NCBI GenBank assembly: GCA_001184405.1
Contig: LFMX01000016.1
Location: forward strand, 1 to 64,000
DNA length: 64,000 nt
Direction of reading: 5' to 3'
From: Candidatus Burkholderia humilis
Lineage (GTDB): Bacteria > Pseudomonadota > Gammaproteobacteria > Burkholderiales > Burkholderiaceae
Shown piece after piece: positions 29,204 through 43,350 of the stretch. The notes under the pieces were generated by a model. That model worked only from the letters and a program-made list of their open reading frames with translations, had not been told where the DNA came from and ran no database searches. Every line of letters begins with the position of its first letter. Position 1 is the first letter of the stretch. The position numbers and the translations under genes are program-made.

Positions 29204-29623
29204 GTTTGAATCCTCAGCTTGAGTTAATTAACCAAACGACCCGGTCATTGAGTCATGTCGGTAAACGAGCCACCCACCTTTCGGTTGACAGTCGTATCGA
29301 ACAAATCGATTCGATATGGCTGTGAACGTTTAAACCTTTCAGAAAGCCTGGAGCACACAGGTCTGGAGCACACAGGTTATCGAAAGGGGTGTATCCATTC
29401 ATGCCGGATGGCTTTGTTCGGCATCTGAGGTCCTTAACGCATCGTGAGAAGCGTCGGTTGACGCGAATCACAGAAGAATGTGCAGCAGAACCAAAAAATT
29501 TTTTGGCCAACACAGCTTCATGACGATGTGTTTAATCATCAGCAACTAAACCGCGCAGCATTGCTTATTCGTTGATCGGATTTGCGTCGATCTGAAACCG
29601 CTCTTTCGATCGATGAATGCGAT
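29204..29623. other. Intergenic region with a 15-bp tandem duplication
   Basis: About 420 bp without a supportable gene. 29348-29377 is two exact copies of ctggagcacacaggt. The region should hold the promoter of the small secreted protein; no other structure was recognised. Confidence 0.65.
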
Positions 29624-30199
29624 TCATCCAGCGCGTTGCCACGGCGCACGCGCCTGCACTTCGATGCATTCGCCTGGCGCGAGTCTGAGCGTGAAGATAT
29701 CGAGCGCGCCGATCGCCACGCGTACGAGCCGCAGCGTCGGATAACCGATTGCCGCCGTCATGCGCCTGACTTGCCGGTTCTTGCCTTCGGTGATGGCGAG
29801 CTCGATCCACGTCGCCGGAATGGCCGCGCGATAGCGGATCGGTGGCGTGCGCGCCCACAGCTTGTCGATGTCCTCCTGCGCGACGAACGCCGTGCGGCAT
29901 GGCCGCGTCACGTAGTCGCCAAGATAGACGCCCTTTGCGAGTTGTGCGAGCGCGGTATCGTCGGGTGCGCCTTCGACTTGCGCCCAGTAGCGCTTCACGA
30001 GCTTGTGACGTGGCTCCGCGATCTTCGCCTGCAATGCGCCATCATCCGTTAGCAGAAGCAGGCCTTCGCTGTCCGCATCGAGCCGGCCGGCGGGATACAC
30101 CCACGGCGTCTTCACCCAGTCGCCGAGCGACGGACGCGTCTCGTGCGCGGAAAACTGGCAGATCGTGTTGAAGCGCTTGTTCAGGGCGATGAGGGGCAT
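29624..30199 (-). CDS. rluE: 23S rRNA pseudouridine synthase RluE-type
   Basis: 191 residues, no S4 domain, matching the RsuA/RluB/E family. It begins MPLIALNKRFNTICQFSAHE; the catalytic motif is YPAGRLDADSEGLLLLTDDG with the nucleophilic Asp, and the C-terminal ITEGKNRQVRRMTAAIGYPT is the second conserved block. The length and lack of S4 favour RluE, which makes one pseudouridine in 23S rRNA. It lies next to icd as in many Burkholderiales, with a methyltransferase gene inserted between. Intact. Confidence 0.85.
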   Translation of the reverse strand: MPLIALNKRFNTICQFSAHETRPSLGDWVKTPWVYPAGRLDADSEGLLLLTDDGALQAKIAEPRHKLVKRYWAQVEGAPDDTALAQLAKGVYLGDYVTRPCRTAFVAQEDIDKLWARTPPIRYRAAIPATWIELAITEGKNRQVRRMTAAIGYPTLRLVRVAIGALDIFTLRLAPGECIEVQARAPWQRAG

Positions 30200-30241
30200 C
30201 GGAGAAAGGACGGGGAGTGAAGCACGGCGGCGTCAGCCGCG

Positions 30242-30895
30242 TCAAAACGATCCTGTGATTGCGCTGGTGCGGATGCCCTGCGGCTTGCGTTCGAAGACCA
30301 CGACGCTGTCGTAGCACGAAATGCTACCTGTCGATTTCGTAAAGGCCGAGACCGGCAAGGCGCCGCCAGTGTACAAGGCGTTGAGTTCATCGAGCTTGTC
30401 TTTCACAAACTCCATGAAACTGCCGGTCTCGCGCAGACCGCCCTGATAAGTGGGCAAGTAACACGTGTGCGTGTCTTCCACCATGTAGAGGCCGTGCGGA
30501 TCGAGGCGCTCATAAATCAGTTCGAAGGACGCGCGCATGTGCCGCATGAGATGACTGCCATCGTCGAGCACAATATCGATGTGCGGATATGTCGTGAAGA
30601 TCTGCTCGATCAGCGCCGAGTCATCCTGACTGCCCACGAACACTTCGATGCCGTCCGCTTCGTGCGCCTTGCACGCCGGATTGATGTCCACGCCGATGAT
30701 CCGGCTTCCTTCGCCGAAGTACGTTTTCCACATCGCAAGCGAGCCCCCGCCGAGCACGCTGATCTCGAGCATGACTGGCGACTTGTTGCGAAAGCGCGAG
30801 AAATGCCGATCGTAGATATCGAAGTAGTGGAACCACTTGTCGATGATTTTCGATATGTTGCTCAAATAGTATCGGTGAAGGAGGCCATCACTCAT
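30242..30895 (-). CDS. Class I SAM-dependent methyltransferase (MycE/TylF-like sugar O-methyltransferase family)
   Basis: 217 residues. SAM-binding elements: VMLEISVLGGGSLAMWKTYF, acidic loop IIGVDINPACKAHEADGIEV, then IDIVLDDGSHLMRHMRASFE and MVEDTHTCYLPTYQGGLRET. This pattern matches methyltransferases found in macrolide deoxysugar and surface-polysaccharide clusters, where D-D-G-S-H contributes metal binding. Frame intact. It stands alone, in a spot between rluE and icd where many relatives have nothing, so it may be an accessory insertion acting on a glycan. Substrate unknown. Confidence 0.78.
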   Translation of the reverse strand: MSDGLLHRYYLSNISKIIDKWFHYFDIYDRHFSRFRNKSPVMLEISVLGGGSLAMWKTYFGEGSRIIGVDINPACKAHEADGIEVFVGSQDDSALIEQIFTTYPHIDIVLDDGSHLMRHMRASFELIYERLDPHGLYMVEDTHTCYLPTYQGGLRETGSFMEFVKDKLDELNALYTGGALPVSAFTKSTGSISCYDSVVVFERKPQGIRTSAITGSF

Positions 30896-31193
30896 GTCGA
30901 AGCTTGGTGGGGCGAAGCAGGGTGGAAAATGGGCGCGGCAGATTTTATATGATAGGTTGATGACATCTGCAGCCGAACACGGAATGTCCTAATTTCGCCT
31001 GTATGAGCTAAAAAAACTGCGCTGCCGCAACGAACGCGATTCGGGTATGGGACGGCGGGCCCGGCTTCGCCGTGCCAGCATGGTTAGAATGTTGAAGCTT
31101 TCGCGGCGATGTGCGGTCGGGTTAACCGGCCGTCGCGCGCCGCCGCGTGTTCATTTCACTTCCATTCAAGCCAGGCCTTCTTTGGAGTAAACC

Positions 31194-32429
31194 ATGCCGT
31201 ACCAGCACATCAAGGTTCCGACGGGCGGTGACAAGATCACCGCCAACGCGGATTTCTCGCTCAACGTTTCGGATCGGCCGATCATCCCGTATATCGAGGG
31301 CGACGGCACGGGCGTGGACATCACGCCGGTGATGATCAAGGTGGTCGATGCGGCAGTCGAGAAGGCGTACGGCGGCAAGCGCCAGATTCAGTGGATGGAA
31401 ATCTTCGCCGGCGAAAAGGCCACGAAAGTCTACGCTAGCTGCCCGACGAAACGCTGGAAGTGGTGAAGGACTATCTCGTGTCGATCAAGGGACCACTGAC
31501 GACGCCCGTCAGTGGGGGCATCCGCTCGTTGAATGTCGCACTGCGGCAGCAACTCGACCTCTACGTCTGCCTGCGGCCGGTGCGCTATTTCAAGGGCGTG
31601 CCGTCGCCGGTGCGCGAGCCCGAAAAATCGACATGGTGATTTTCCGCGAGAACTCGGAGGACATCTACGCGGGCGTCGAATGGCCGGCGGATTCGCCCGA
31701 AGCGAAGAAAGTCATCCGGTTTCTGCGCGAAGAAATGGGCGTGAAGAAAATCCGCTTTCCGGATTCGTCGGGGCTCGACATCAAGCCGGTGTCGCGCGAA
31801 GGCACGGAGCGTCTGGTGCGCAAGGCCATTCAATATGCTATCGATAATGATCGCCGCTCGTGCACAAGGGCAACATCATGAAGTTCACCGAAGGCGCGTT
31901 CCGCGATTACGGCTACGCGCTCGCGCAGAAGGAATTCGTCGCGGAACTGATCGACGGCGGTCCGTAGATGAAGGTGAAAAATCCGAAGACGGGCGGCGAT
32001 ATCGTCGTGAAAGACGTCATCGCCAATGCCTGCCTTCAGCAGATTCTCCTGCGCCCCGCCGAATACGATGTCATCGCCACGCTGAACCTGAACGGCGACT
32101 ACATTTCAGATGCGCTGGCGGCGCAGGTCGCCGGTATCGGCATTGCGCCGGGCGCGAACATGTCGGACTCCGTCGCGATGTTCGAAGCCACGCACGGCAT
32201 CGCGCCGAAATACGCGGGCAAGGATTATGTGAATCCCGGTTCCGAAATTCTCTCCGCTGAAATGATGCTGCGTCATCTCGGCTGGCTCGAAGCGGCCGAC
32301 CGCGTGATTCACTCGATGGAACAGTCCATTTTGTCCAAGCGCGTGACTTACGACTTCGCGCGACTGATGGAAGGCGCGACGCAGGTTTCGTGTTCGGGAT
32401 TCGGCGAGGTGATGATCGAAAATATGTGA
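31194..32429 (+). pseudogene. icd: NADP-dependent isocitrate dehydrogenase, multiple lesions
   Basis: [40 protein letters not shown] and, in other frames, [80 protein letters not shown] and the C-terminus [18 protein letters not shown] identify dimeric Icd (oxidative decarboxylation of isocitrate, TCA cycle). Lesions: small deletion near 31435 (expected Y-G-P-D-V-W-L-P-D-E); one base lost near 31626 (expected E-P-E-K-I-D-M); ~10 bp lost near 31858 (expected S-V-T-L-V-H-K-G-N); TAG at 31965-31967 for the Trp of G-G-P-W-M-K; G to S in TPVxGG. No active enzyme can come from this copy. Confidence 0.9.
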
Positions 32430-32475
32430 CGCTCACCATCGCCGTAGAAACTGGCTAAAAGCAGGCGCTTTTAAT

Positions 32476-32509
32476 AACCCCGAAATGTTTAGGACTTTCG
32501 GGGTTTTTT
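32476..32509 (+). terminator. Rho-independent terminator after icd
   Basis: 10-bp perfect stem (32476-32485 with 32496-32505) followed by six T. It is perfectly preserved though icd is dead. Confidence 0.9.
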
Positions 32510-32565
32510 ATGTTCGGTATCTCACGATAAAACACGCGTCAAGGCGTCGGAGTGTCGAGTAGTCA

Positions 32566-32594
32566 TAAAAAAACCCGGCCGAACAGACCGGGTT
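32566..32594 (-). terminator. Rho-independent terminator after cold-shock gene
   Basis: 8-bp stem (32570-32577 with 32587-32594) and a T-run on the minus strand, 27 bp after the stop at 32622. Confidence 0.85.
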
Positions 32595-32621
32595 TCATGA
32601 GGCAAAAACGCAATCGAACGG

Positions 32622-32828
32622 TCAGGCCGCGTCCTGGATGTTCGAAGCCTGCTTGCCCTTCGGTCCCTGAACAATCTCGAAGCTGACCTTCTGGCCTTCT
32701 TTGAGCGTTTTGAAACCGTTCATTTGAATCGCCGAGAAATGTGCAAACAGATCCTCGCCGCCTTCATCGGGCGTGATGAATCCGTAGCCTTTCGCGTCGT
32801 TAAACCATTTGACCGTACCAGTAGACAT
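32622..32828 (-). CDS. cspA: Cold-shock protein, CspA family
   Basis: 68 residues: [20 protein letters not shown] with both RNP motifs (KGYGFIT and DLFAHFSAI), then [21 protein letters not shown] single OB-fold RNA chaperone. The start ATG at 32828 matches the family exactly; the open frame upstream is leader. It is intact and next to clpS-clpA as in other Burkholderia. The ~500-bp leader/intergenic region to clpS could hold the structured 5' UTR common to csp genes. Confidence 0.93.
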   Translation of the reverse strand: MSTGTVKWFNDAKGYGFITPDEGGEDLFAHFSAIQMNGFKTLKEGQKVSFEIVQGPKGKQASNIQDAA

Positions 32829-33327
32829 TCGTATTTCCCCTCTAACTCTCGTCGCAACCAGAGCACGCTCGAAAAGCTCGACGGCACACCCCACAATGTG
32901 AACCGCCCCCTCCGCACAAGCTCACCTCGGCTTTTTTGCCCGGAGGCCCCCCGGAAAAAAGTGCCAGTTTAATTGTTAAATCTCTTAAATCAGGTGTCAA
33001 GGAATTTTTGGGATAGCCGTTATGCTCGTTGCATCTATCCCATTTGTAGGGTAATTCCTGCATTGCGTGTGCAGTCCCGTCCAAGCACGCCATCTTGAAA
33101 AGTCGCATAATCGACTCACTTGTGTGGTACTGCCTGAGCCGTCGCTTTTTTGAAGCTGTGCGATACTGGATTCGACGAGGTTCAAGCGGGCCGCGCCGAC
33201 TTTGGGCAGCGGCAGGATTCGATGCATGGCGAGCGCGAGAATTACGCTTTTAGACAGTCATTCCGACCGGTTGGTCGGAGCCGGGAGCGGCGATTGCGAG
33301 TGCGTCCGCGTTGTTTAGAATGGGTGT
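32829..33327. other. Divergent cspA/clpS intergenic region
   Basis: About 500 bp without a supportable gene, between divergent cspA and clpS. An AT-rich patch (~32965-32990) could hold the cspA promoter. No named riboswitch or perfect repeat was recognised. Confidence 0.6.
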
Positions 33328-33638
33328 ATGGCGATTAATCCCAACAAGCAGGATGGCACGGTACTGGAGCGGCAGGAGCAGAAGCTCAAGAAGCCGGCCA
33401 TGTACAAGGTGGTGCTGCTGAATGACGACTTCACGCCGATGGAATTCGTCGTGATGGTCGTGCAGGAATACTTCAATAAGGATCGTGAGACCGCGACGCA
33501 GATCATGCTCAAGGTTCATCGCGAAGGCAGGGGAGTTTGTGGGGTCTACACGCGAGACATTGCGTCGACCAAAGTTGAGCAAGTCGTTAGCCATGCACGG
33601 CAAGCGGGGCATCCGCTGCAGTGCGTGATGGAGGAAGC

Positions 33639-33642
<4 letters not shown>
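33328..33642 (+). CDS. clpS: ClpS, N-end rule adaptor of ClpAP
   Basis: 104 residues: [20 protein letters not shown] is the signature with the substrate-binding Asn/Asp pair, followed by [20 protein letters not shown] containing the conserved His. ClpS delivers N-degron proteins to the ClpA N-domain. Its stop overlaps the clpA start by 4 bp (ATGA), giving coupled translation. Intact. Confidence 0.95.
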
Positions 33643-35942
<2,300 letters not shown>

Positions 35943-35956
35943 ACGTAGGAGAAGTG

Positions 35957-35990
35957 AAAAAGGCGCGGTTTCAACACCGCGCCTTTTTTT
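35957..35990 (+). terminator. Rho-independent terminator after clpA
   Basis: Near-perfect 12-13-bp GC-rich stem with flanking A-run and seven T (35984-35990). It also lies just after dut on the other strand and may act in both directions. Confidence 0.92.
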
Positions 35991-35995
35991 CGCTG

Positions 35996-36442
35996 TCAAG
36001 AAAGCTTAGTGCTGCCAAAACCACCCGCGACGCGTTCGCTGGCCTCGAATTCATCGACAATATTCAATTGCGCCTGCACGACCCGAACGATCACCATCTG
36101 CGCGAGACGTTCCATCGGATTGAGCGTGAACGCGGTATCGCCGCGATTCCACGTGGACACCATCAGTTAGCCTTGGTAATCTGAATCGATCAATCCGACC
36201 AGATTGCACAGCACGATGCCGTGCTTGTGGCCCAGACCCGAGCGCGGCAAGATCATCGCGGCGTAGCCGGGATCGGCGAGGTGAATGGCGAGACTGGTCG
36301 GCACGAGCACGGTCTGGTGTGGCTCGATCACAAGCGCTTCATCGATGCACGCGCGCAGGTCGAGGCCCGCGCTGCTGGGCGTGGCGTAGGCGGGCAGGAA
36401 TTTGCGCATGCGCGCGTCGAGAATCTTGACGTCGAGTTTCAT
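35996..36442 (-). pseudogene. dut: dUTPase interrupted by an ochre codon
   Basis: 148 codons read through: [20 protein letters not shown], motif 1 [10 protein letters not shown], motif 2 [17 protein letters not shown], motif 3 GLIDSDYQG, then TAA (36167-36169) where relatives have Gln, and beyond it in the same frame [20 protein letters not shown] (motif 4 follows: LAQMVIV) and motif 5 [10 protein letters not shown] single C to T change explains the stop. The 91-residue product lacks motifs 4 and 5, hence part of the trimeric active site. Dut is normally needed to keep uracil out of DNA. It is the last gene of the ileS-lspA-coaBC-LLM-dut run. Confidence 0.88.
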
Positions 36443-36463
36443 GGTTTGAAGGATCAGCGAGTT

Positions 36464-37486
36464 TCAGCGGTCGAGCGCGAAGGCATCGGCCAGAAGTTCA
36501 TAAGACCGCGTGCGTGCGGCGTAACTGCCGGCGACCGTCAGGACGATCAGTTCGTCGGCATTGAAGCGTTCTTGCAGGACGTGCAACTGCTCGGTCAGGA
36601 CGTGCAACTGCTCGGTCACGCGTTCCGGCGTGCCGATGATGCTGCGCGCCTTCTCATGCTCGATCACCGCAAGCTCACGCGCGCCGTATTGCTGCGCGGC
36701 GCCTTGCGCGATCGACGGAATCGGATAGTTGAGGCCGTAGGCCATCTGCACGCGCCGCAGATCGACGGCTTTTTCGAGCGCGGCGGCTTCGTCGTCGGTA
36801 TCGGCGCAGATCACGAAAACGGCGGCGGCGAGATACGGCTTCTGTTCATGACCCGGCGCGAAGCGCTCGCGATACGCTTCCGCCACAAGATGCCCGCTGT
36901 GCGCATTGATGAAATGCGCAAACGCGTAGCGAATGCCGAGCGGCGCCGCGAGCAGGCTGCCGAAGTCCGACGAGCCGAGCATCCACAGTTCCGGACGCGT
37001 ATCGATTTGCGGTTGCAGCAGCACGCCGCGCGCGAGCGAATCGTCGGCGAGCGTGCCGTCGAATAGCGCGATGAGTTCGGCCACCTGCTGCGGAAACACA
37101 TCGCCACGATTGTACGAACCTGCCGCGACCGCCTGCGCCGTGCGCATATCGCCGCCGGGCGCGCGTCCGATACCGAGATCGACGCGATTCGGAAACAGCG
37201 CTTCGAGCATCAGAAACTGTTCGGCGACTTTGAACGGCGAGTAATACGGCAGCATCACGCCGCCCGAACCGATCCGAATGCGCTTCGTCAAACTGCCGAT
37301 GCGCGCAAGCATCACTTCCGGACACGGATTCGACACACCGTACAAACCGTGATGCTTCGCGCACCAGTAGCGCGTGTAGCCGAGATCGTCGGCGAGTTGC
37401 GCGAGATCGAGCGTCGCGGCGATGGCGTCGGCCGTCGTGTGACCCTGAATGACGGGCGTTTGATCGAGAACGGAGAGCTTCGTCAT
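36464..37486 (-). CDS. LLM-class flavin-dependent oxidoreductase with a 21-bp internal duplication
   Basis: 340 residues of the luciferase-like monooxygenase family (MsnO8/YhbW type): LSVLDQTPVIQGHTTADAIA, YWCAKHHGLYGVSNPCPEVM, RIRIGSGGVMLPYYSPFKVA and RVDLGIGRAPGGDMRTAQAV. Near the C-terminus TEQLHVL occurs twice in a row, coded by an exact 21-bp tandem duplication (36577-36618), which keeps the frame but adds seven residues in a helix of the barrel. The gene sits 4 bp from coaBC. Substrate unknown. The duplication may or may not affect folding. Confidence 0.83.
   Translation of the reverse strand: MTKLSVLDQTPVIQGHTTADAIAATLDLAQLADDLGYTRYWCAKHHGLYGVSNPCPEVMLARIGSLTKRIRIGSGGVMLPYYSPFKVAEQFLMLEALFPNRVDLGIGRAPGGDMRTAQAVAAGSYNRGDVFPQQVAELIALFDGTLADDSLARGVLLQPQIDTRPELWMLGSSDFGSLLAAPLGIRYAFAHFINAHSGHLVAEAYRERFAPGHEQKPYLAAAVFVICADTDDEAAALEKAVDLRRVQMAYGLNYPIPSIAQGAAQQYGARELAVIEHEKARSIIGTPERVTEQLHVLTEQLHVLQERFNADELIVLTVAGSYAARTRSYELLADAFALDR
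36577..36618. repeat. 21-bp in-frame tandem duplication
   Basis: Two exact 21-bp copies within the LLM oxidoreductase gene, encoding TEQLHVL twice. Confidence 0.92.
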
Positions 37487-37490
37487 AACG

Positions 37491-38705
37491 TCAGGAGAGC
37501 AGCGGGCCGCCGGTCTTTGGCGCGCGTTTGGCGATTTCCGCGATCAGCGTACGCGCGAGTTCCTGCTTGTCCACGCGCGGCAACGAAGTCGTGCCGCTTT
37601 CTTCGAATAGCACGACTTCGTTGCCATCCTGGCCGAACGTCAGTTGTCCGATATTGCCGATGAGCAACGGCACGCCTTTGCGCTTGCGCTTCTCGGCACC
37701 GTGCACATCGAGATTGCCGCTTTCCGCCGCGAATCCGACGCAATACGGCGGATTCGGCAGCTTCGCGACCGTCGCGAGAATGTCCGGATTTTCGACGAAG
37801 GCGAAAGCGGGCAACGAACCGTCGCCGCTTTTCTTGATCTTCTGTTCCGCGGCATGCTCGGCGCGCCAGTCCGCGACCGCCGCGACCGCGATGAAAATAT
37901 CCGAGTCGGGCGTCGCGGCCATGACGGCGTCGTGCATTTGCTGCGCGGTCGTCACGTCTTCGCGATAGACGCCCCACGGCGTCTCCAGCGCCACCGGCCC
38001 GGCGACGAGATGCACGTCCGCGCCCGCCTGCGCCGCTGCGCGCGCGAGCGCAAAGCCCATCTTCCCCGACGAACGATTCGTGATGCCGCGCACCGGATCG
38101 AGCGGCTCGAATGTCGGACCGGCGGTAATCAGCACGCGCTGGCCGCGCAAGATTTTCGGCTGGAAAAACGCGCAAATGGCTTCATACGCCGCTTCCGGCT
38201 CGATCATGCGTCCATCGCCGACTTCGCCGCACGCCTGCGATCCCGAATCCGGACCGAGCACTTCGATGCTATCCGCACGAATCTGCGCGACATTGCGCTG
38301 CGTGGCCGGGTTTTGCCACATTTGCCGGTTCATCGCGGGGACGACGAGCAGCGGACAATCACGCGCGATCACGAGCGTGGAGAGCAGATCATCGCAACGG
38401 CCATGCGCGATCTTGGCGATAAAGTCTGTCGATGCCGGCGCGATGACGATCGCATCCGCCTCGCGCGAAAGATCGATATGCGGCATGTTGTTCGGCATGC
38501 GCGCATCCCATTGCGACGTGTAGACGGGACGGCCGGAAAGCGCCTGCATCGTCACGGGCTTGATGAACTGCGTGGCCGCTTCGGTCATCACGATCTGCAC
38601 GGTCGCGCCGCCCTTGATCAGCAAGCGCGTGAGTTCGGCGATCTTGTAACAGGCGATACCGCCCGTCAGCCCTAAAACGAGATGTTTGCCCGCGAGTTCC
38701 AACAT
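37491..38705 (-). CDS. coaBC: Bifunctional phosphopantothenoylcysteine decarboxylase/synthase (Dfp)
   Basis: 404 residues. CoaC half: GLTGGIACYKIAELTRLLIK, APASTDFIAKIAHGRCDDLL, the PAMNRQMW motif and the cysteine-containing GSQACGEVGDGRM. CoaB half: [40 protein letters not shown] and an internal K-x-K-K stretch QKIKKSGDG. It makes 4'-phosphopantetheine from phosphopantothenate and cysteine on the way to CoA. Intact and essential. Confidence 0.95.
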   Translation of the reverse strand: MLELAGKHLVLGLTGGIACYKIAELTRLLIKGGATVQIVMTEAATQFIKPVTMQALSGRPVYTSQWDARMPNNMPHIDLSREADAIVIAPASTDFIAKIAHGRCDDLLSTLVIARDCPLLVVPAMNRQMWQNPATQRNVAQIRADSIEVLGPDSGSQACGEVGDGRMIEPEAAYEAICAFFQPKILRGQRVLITAGPTFEPLDPVRGITNRSSGKMGFALARAAAQAGADVHLVAGPVALETPWGVYREDVTTAQQMHDAVMAATPDSDIFIAVAAVADWRAEHAAEQKIKKSGDGSLPAFAFVENPDILATVAKLPNPPYCVGFAAESGNLDVHGAEKRKRKGVPLLIGNIGQLTFGQDGNEVVLFEESGTTSLPRVDKQELARTLIAEIAKRAPKTGGPLLS

Positions 38706-38723
38706 GCCTCCGTCGCAAAAGAA

Positions 38724-38745
38724 CGCGGCTCCCGAAAGAGCCGCG
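38724..38745 (-). terminator. Hairpin between lspA and coaBC
   Basis: 8-bp perfect stem (38724-38731 with 38738-38745), T-rich tail on the minus strand, 10 bp after the lspA stop. Confidence 0.75.
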
Positions 38746-38754
38746 TGGTGAACA

Positions 38755-39270
38755 TCATTTCGATCCGCGTACGCGCCGCAATTCGTCGAGAATCAGCAGC
38801 ACCGCGCCGACCGTGATGCCGCTGTCGGCGAGATTGAACGCCGGCCAGTGCCACGCGTTCACGTGAAAGTCGAGGAAGTCGATCACGTGGCCGTACATCA
38901 GGCGGTCGATCACATTGCCGATCGCGCCGCCCATGATGAGCGCCAGCACCGTGCAGAACATGCGCTGGCCCGAATGCTTCTTGAGCAAATAGCAGATGAC
39001 AATCGCCGCGACCATGCCCAGCGCCGTGAACGCCCAGCGCTGCCAGCCGCCCGCCATCGCGAGGAAACTGAACGCCGCGCCCTTGTTGTAGACAAGGATC
39101 AGGTTGAAGAAGGGCGTCAGCGCATGCGGCTCGCCGTACGCGAACACCTTCTGCACCGCGATCTTCGTCAACTGATCGAACAGAATGACGATCAGCGCGA
39201 TGCCGAGCCACGGCGCGAGCGAGCCGCTTCTTGTGCTTCCGGTAGTTTGTTTCGCCATCGATCGAGCCAT
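38755..39270 (-). CDS. lspA: Lipoprotein signal peptidase
   Basis: 171 residues, four membrane segments. Catalytic aspartates lie in [20 protein letters not shown] and [19 protein letters not shown]. It cleaves prolipoproteins after lipidation at the inner membrane. ATG directly follows the ileS stop (TAAATG); an in-frame ATG twelve bases later is an alternative start. ileS-lspA is a classic pair. Intact. Confidence 0.95.
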   Translation of the reverse strand: MARSMAKQTTGSTRSGSLAPWLGIALIVILFDQLTKIAVQKVFAYGEPHALTPFFNLILVYNKGAAFSFLAMAGGWQRWAFTALGMVAAIVICYLLKKHSGQRMFCTVLALIMGGAIGNVIDRLMYGHVIDFLDFHVNAWHWPAFNLADSGITVGAVLLILDELRRVRGSK

Positions 39271-42102
<2,832 letters not shown>

Positions 42103-42205
42103 GGTGACTCAGTGAATTCGGTGAGACGGCGCTTGTCTTTAGCGCGCGATGATTCGATGGCGGGGCAGCGGGCGATGCAAACGCGAGAACGCGCGCACCG
42201 CGCGC

Positions 42206-43201
42206 TCACCTAATTCGGTCGGTCGCCGAAATGGCGAAACCCGTGGCGCGGCTGCCCGCATTGCTCGCGGGCGGCAGGCCGAAGTACGAGCGCGCGTCAT
42301 CGACATCTTTCGCGATGGCGCGGCCGAGCGTTTCGAGGTCGACGTACTTTTCCTCGTCGCGTAGCTTTTTCAGGAATTCGACGCGCACGAGCTTGCCGTA
42401 GGCGTCGCCGTGCCAGTCGAGCACGAAGGTTTCGAGCAACACGCGGCCGGAATCGTCGATGGTCGGGCGCAAGCCGAGACTCGCGACCGCGGGCAGCGGT
42501 TCATCCGCGAGACCATGCACGCGCACGACGAAAATGCCCGCGAGCGCCGGACGCTTGTGCGCGATCGGCATGTTCAGCGTGGGAAAGCCGAGATCGCGGC
42601 CGAGCTTCGCGCCATGCACGACGTGTCCGCTGATCACATACGGACGCCCGAGCGCGATATCCGCGGCTTCGAGATCGCCCGCGACGAGCGACTCACGCAC
42701 CGACGACGACGAAATGCGCGCGCCGTTCGGATGCGCGACGGTAGCCATCTGCTCGACCTCGAAGCCGTATTTTTCGCCGGCGGCCTTGAGCGAATCGAAA
42801 TTGCCCGCGCGTTTGGCGCCGTAGCAGAAGTCGTCGCCGACCATGACCCAGCGCGCATGCAGTCCATCGACGATCACGTTCTTCACGAACGTATCCGGCG
42901 ACTGGCTGGCAAAGGTCTTGTTGAAATGCTCGACCACCACGCGATCCACGCCGTTGGTGCGCAGCGCTTCGAGCTTGTCGTGCAACATGGCGATGCGCGG
43001 CGGCGCGCCGGCCGGATTGAAGAACTCGCGCGGATGCGGCTCGAATGTCATCACGCAGACCGGCAGGCCGCGCGCGGCGGCGGCGGTGCGCACGCGCGCG
43101 AGCAGCGCCTGATGGCCGCGATGGACACCGTCGAAATTGCCGATGGTCAGCGCGCAGGGCGACCGGCTTTCGGCATTGGGGAGGCCGCGAAAGACTCTCA
43201 C
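42206..43201 (-). CDS. ribF: Bifunctional riboflavin kinase/FAD synthetase
   Basis: 331 residues. The FMN adenylyltransferase half has LTIGNFDGVHRGHQALLARV, VMTFEPHPREFFNPAGAPP and VMVGDDFCYGAKRAGN; the kinase half has KLGRDLGFPTLNMPIAHKRP and LLETFVLDWHGDAYGKLVRV. It converts riboflavin to FMN and FAD. It lies upstream of ileS as in many proteobacteria. Intact. Confidence 0.94.
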   Translation of the reverse strand: MRVFRGLPNAESRSPCALTIGNFDGVHRGHQALLARVRTAAAARGLPVCVMTFEPHPREFFNPAGAPPRIAMLHDKLEALRTNGVDRVVVEHFNKTFASQSPDTFVKNVIVDGLHARWVMVGDDFCYGAKRAGNFDSLKAAGEKYGFEVEQMATVAHPNGARISSSSVRESLVAGDLEAADIALGRPYVISGHVVHGAKLGRDLGFPTLNMPIAHKRPALAGIFVVRVHGLADEPLPAVASLGLRPTIDDSGRVLLETFVLDWHGDAYGKLVRVEFLKKLRDEEKYVDLETLGRAIAKDVDDARSYFGLPPASNAGSRATGFAISATDRIR

Positions 43202-43350
43202 GATAGGACGTTGGTCGAAGAAAAGGCGTGATGCCGCAAATTGTTAAATTATAAACACTCGCACGGATCGACGGACGCGCGCAGCCCGCAAGCGCTCAAA
43301 CGCTGCGCATTGGCACGATTTTCGCCATCGCCGAATGATAAAATCGGTGG

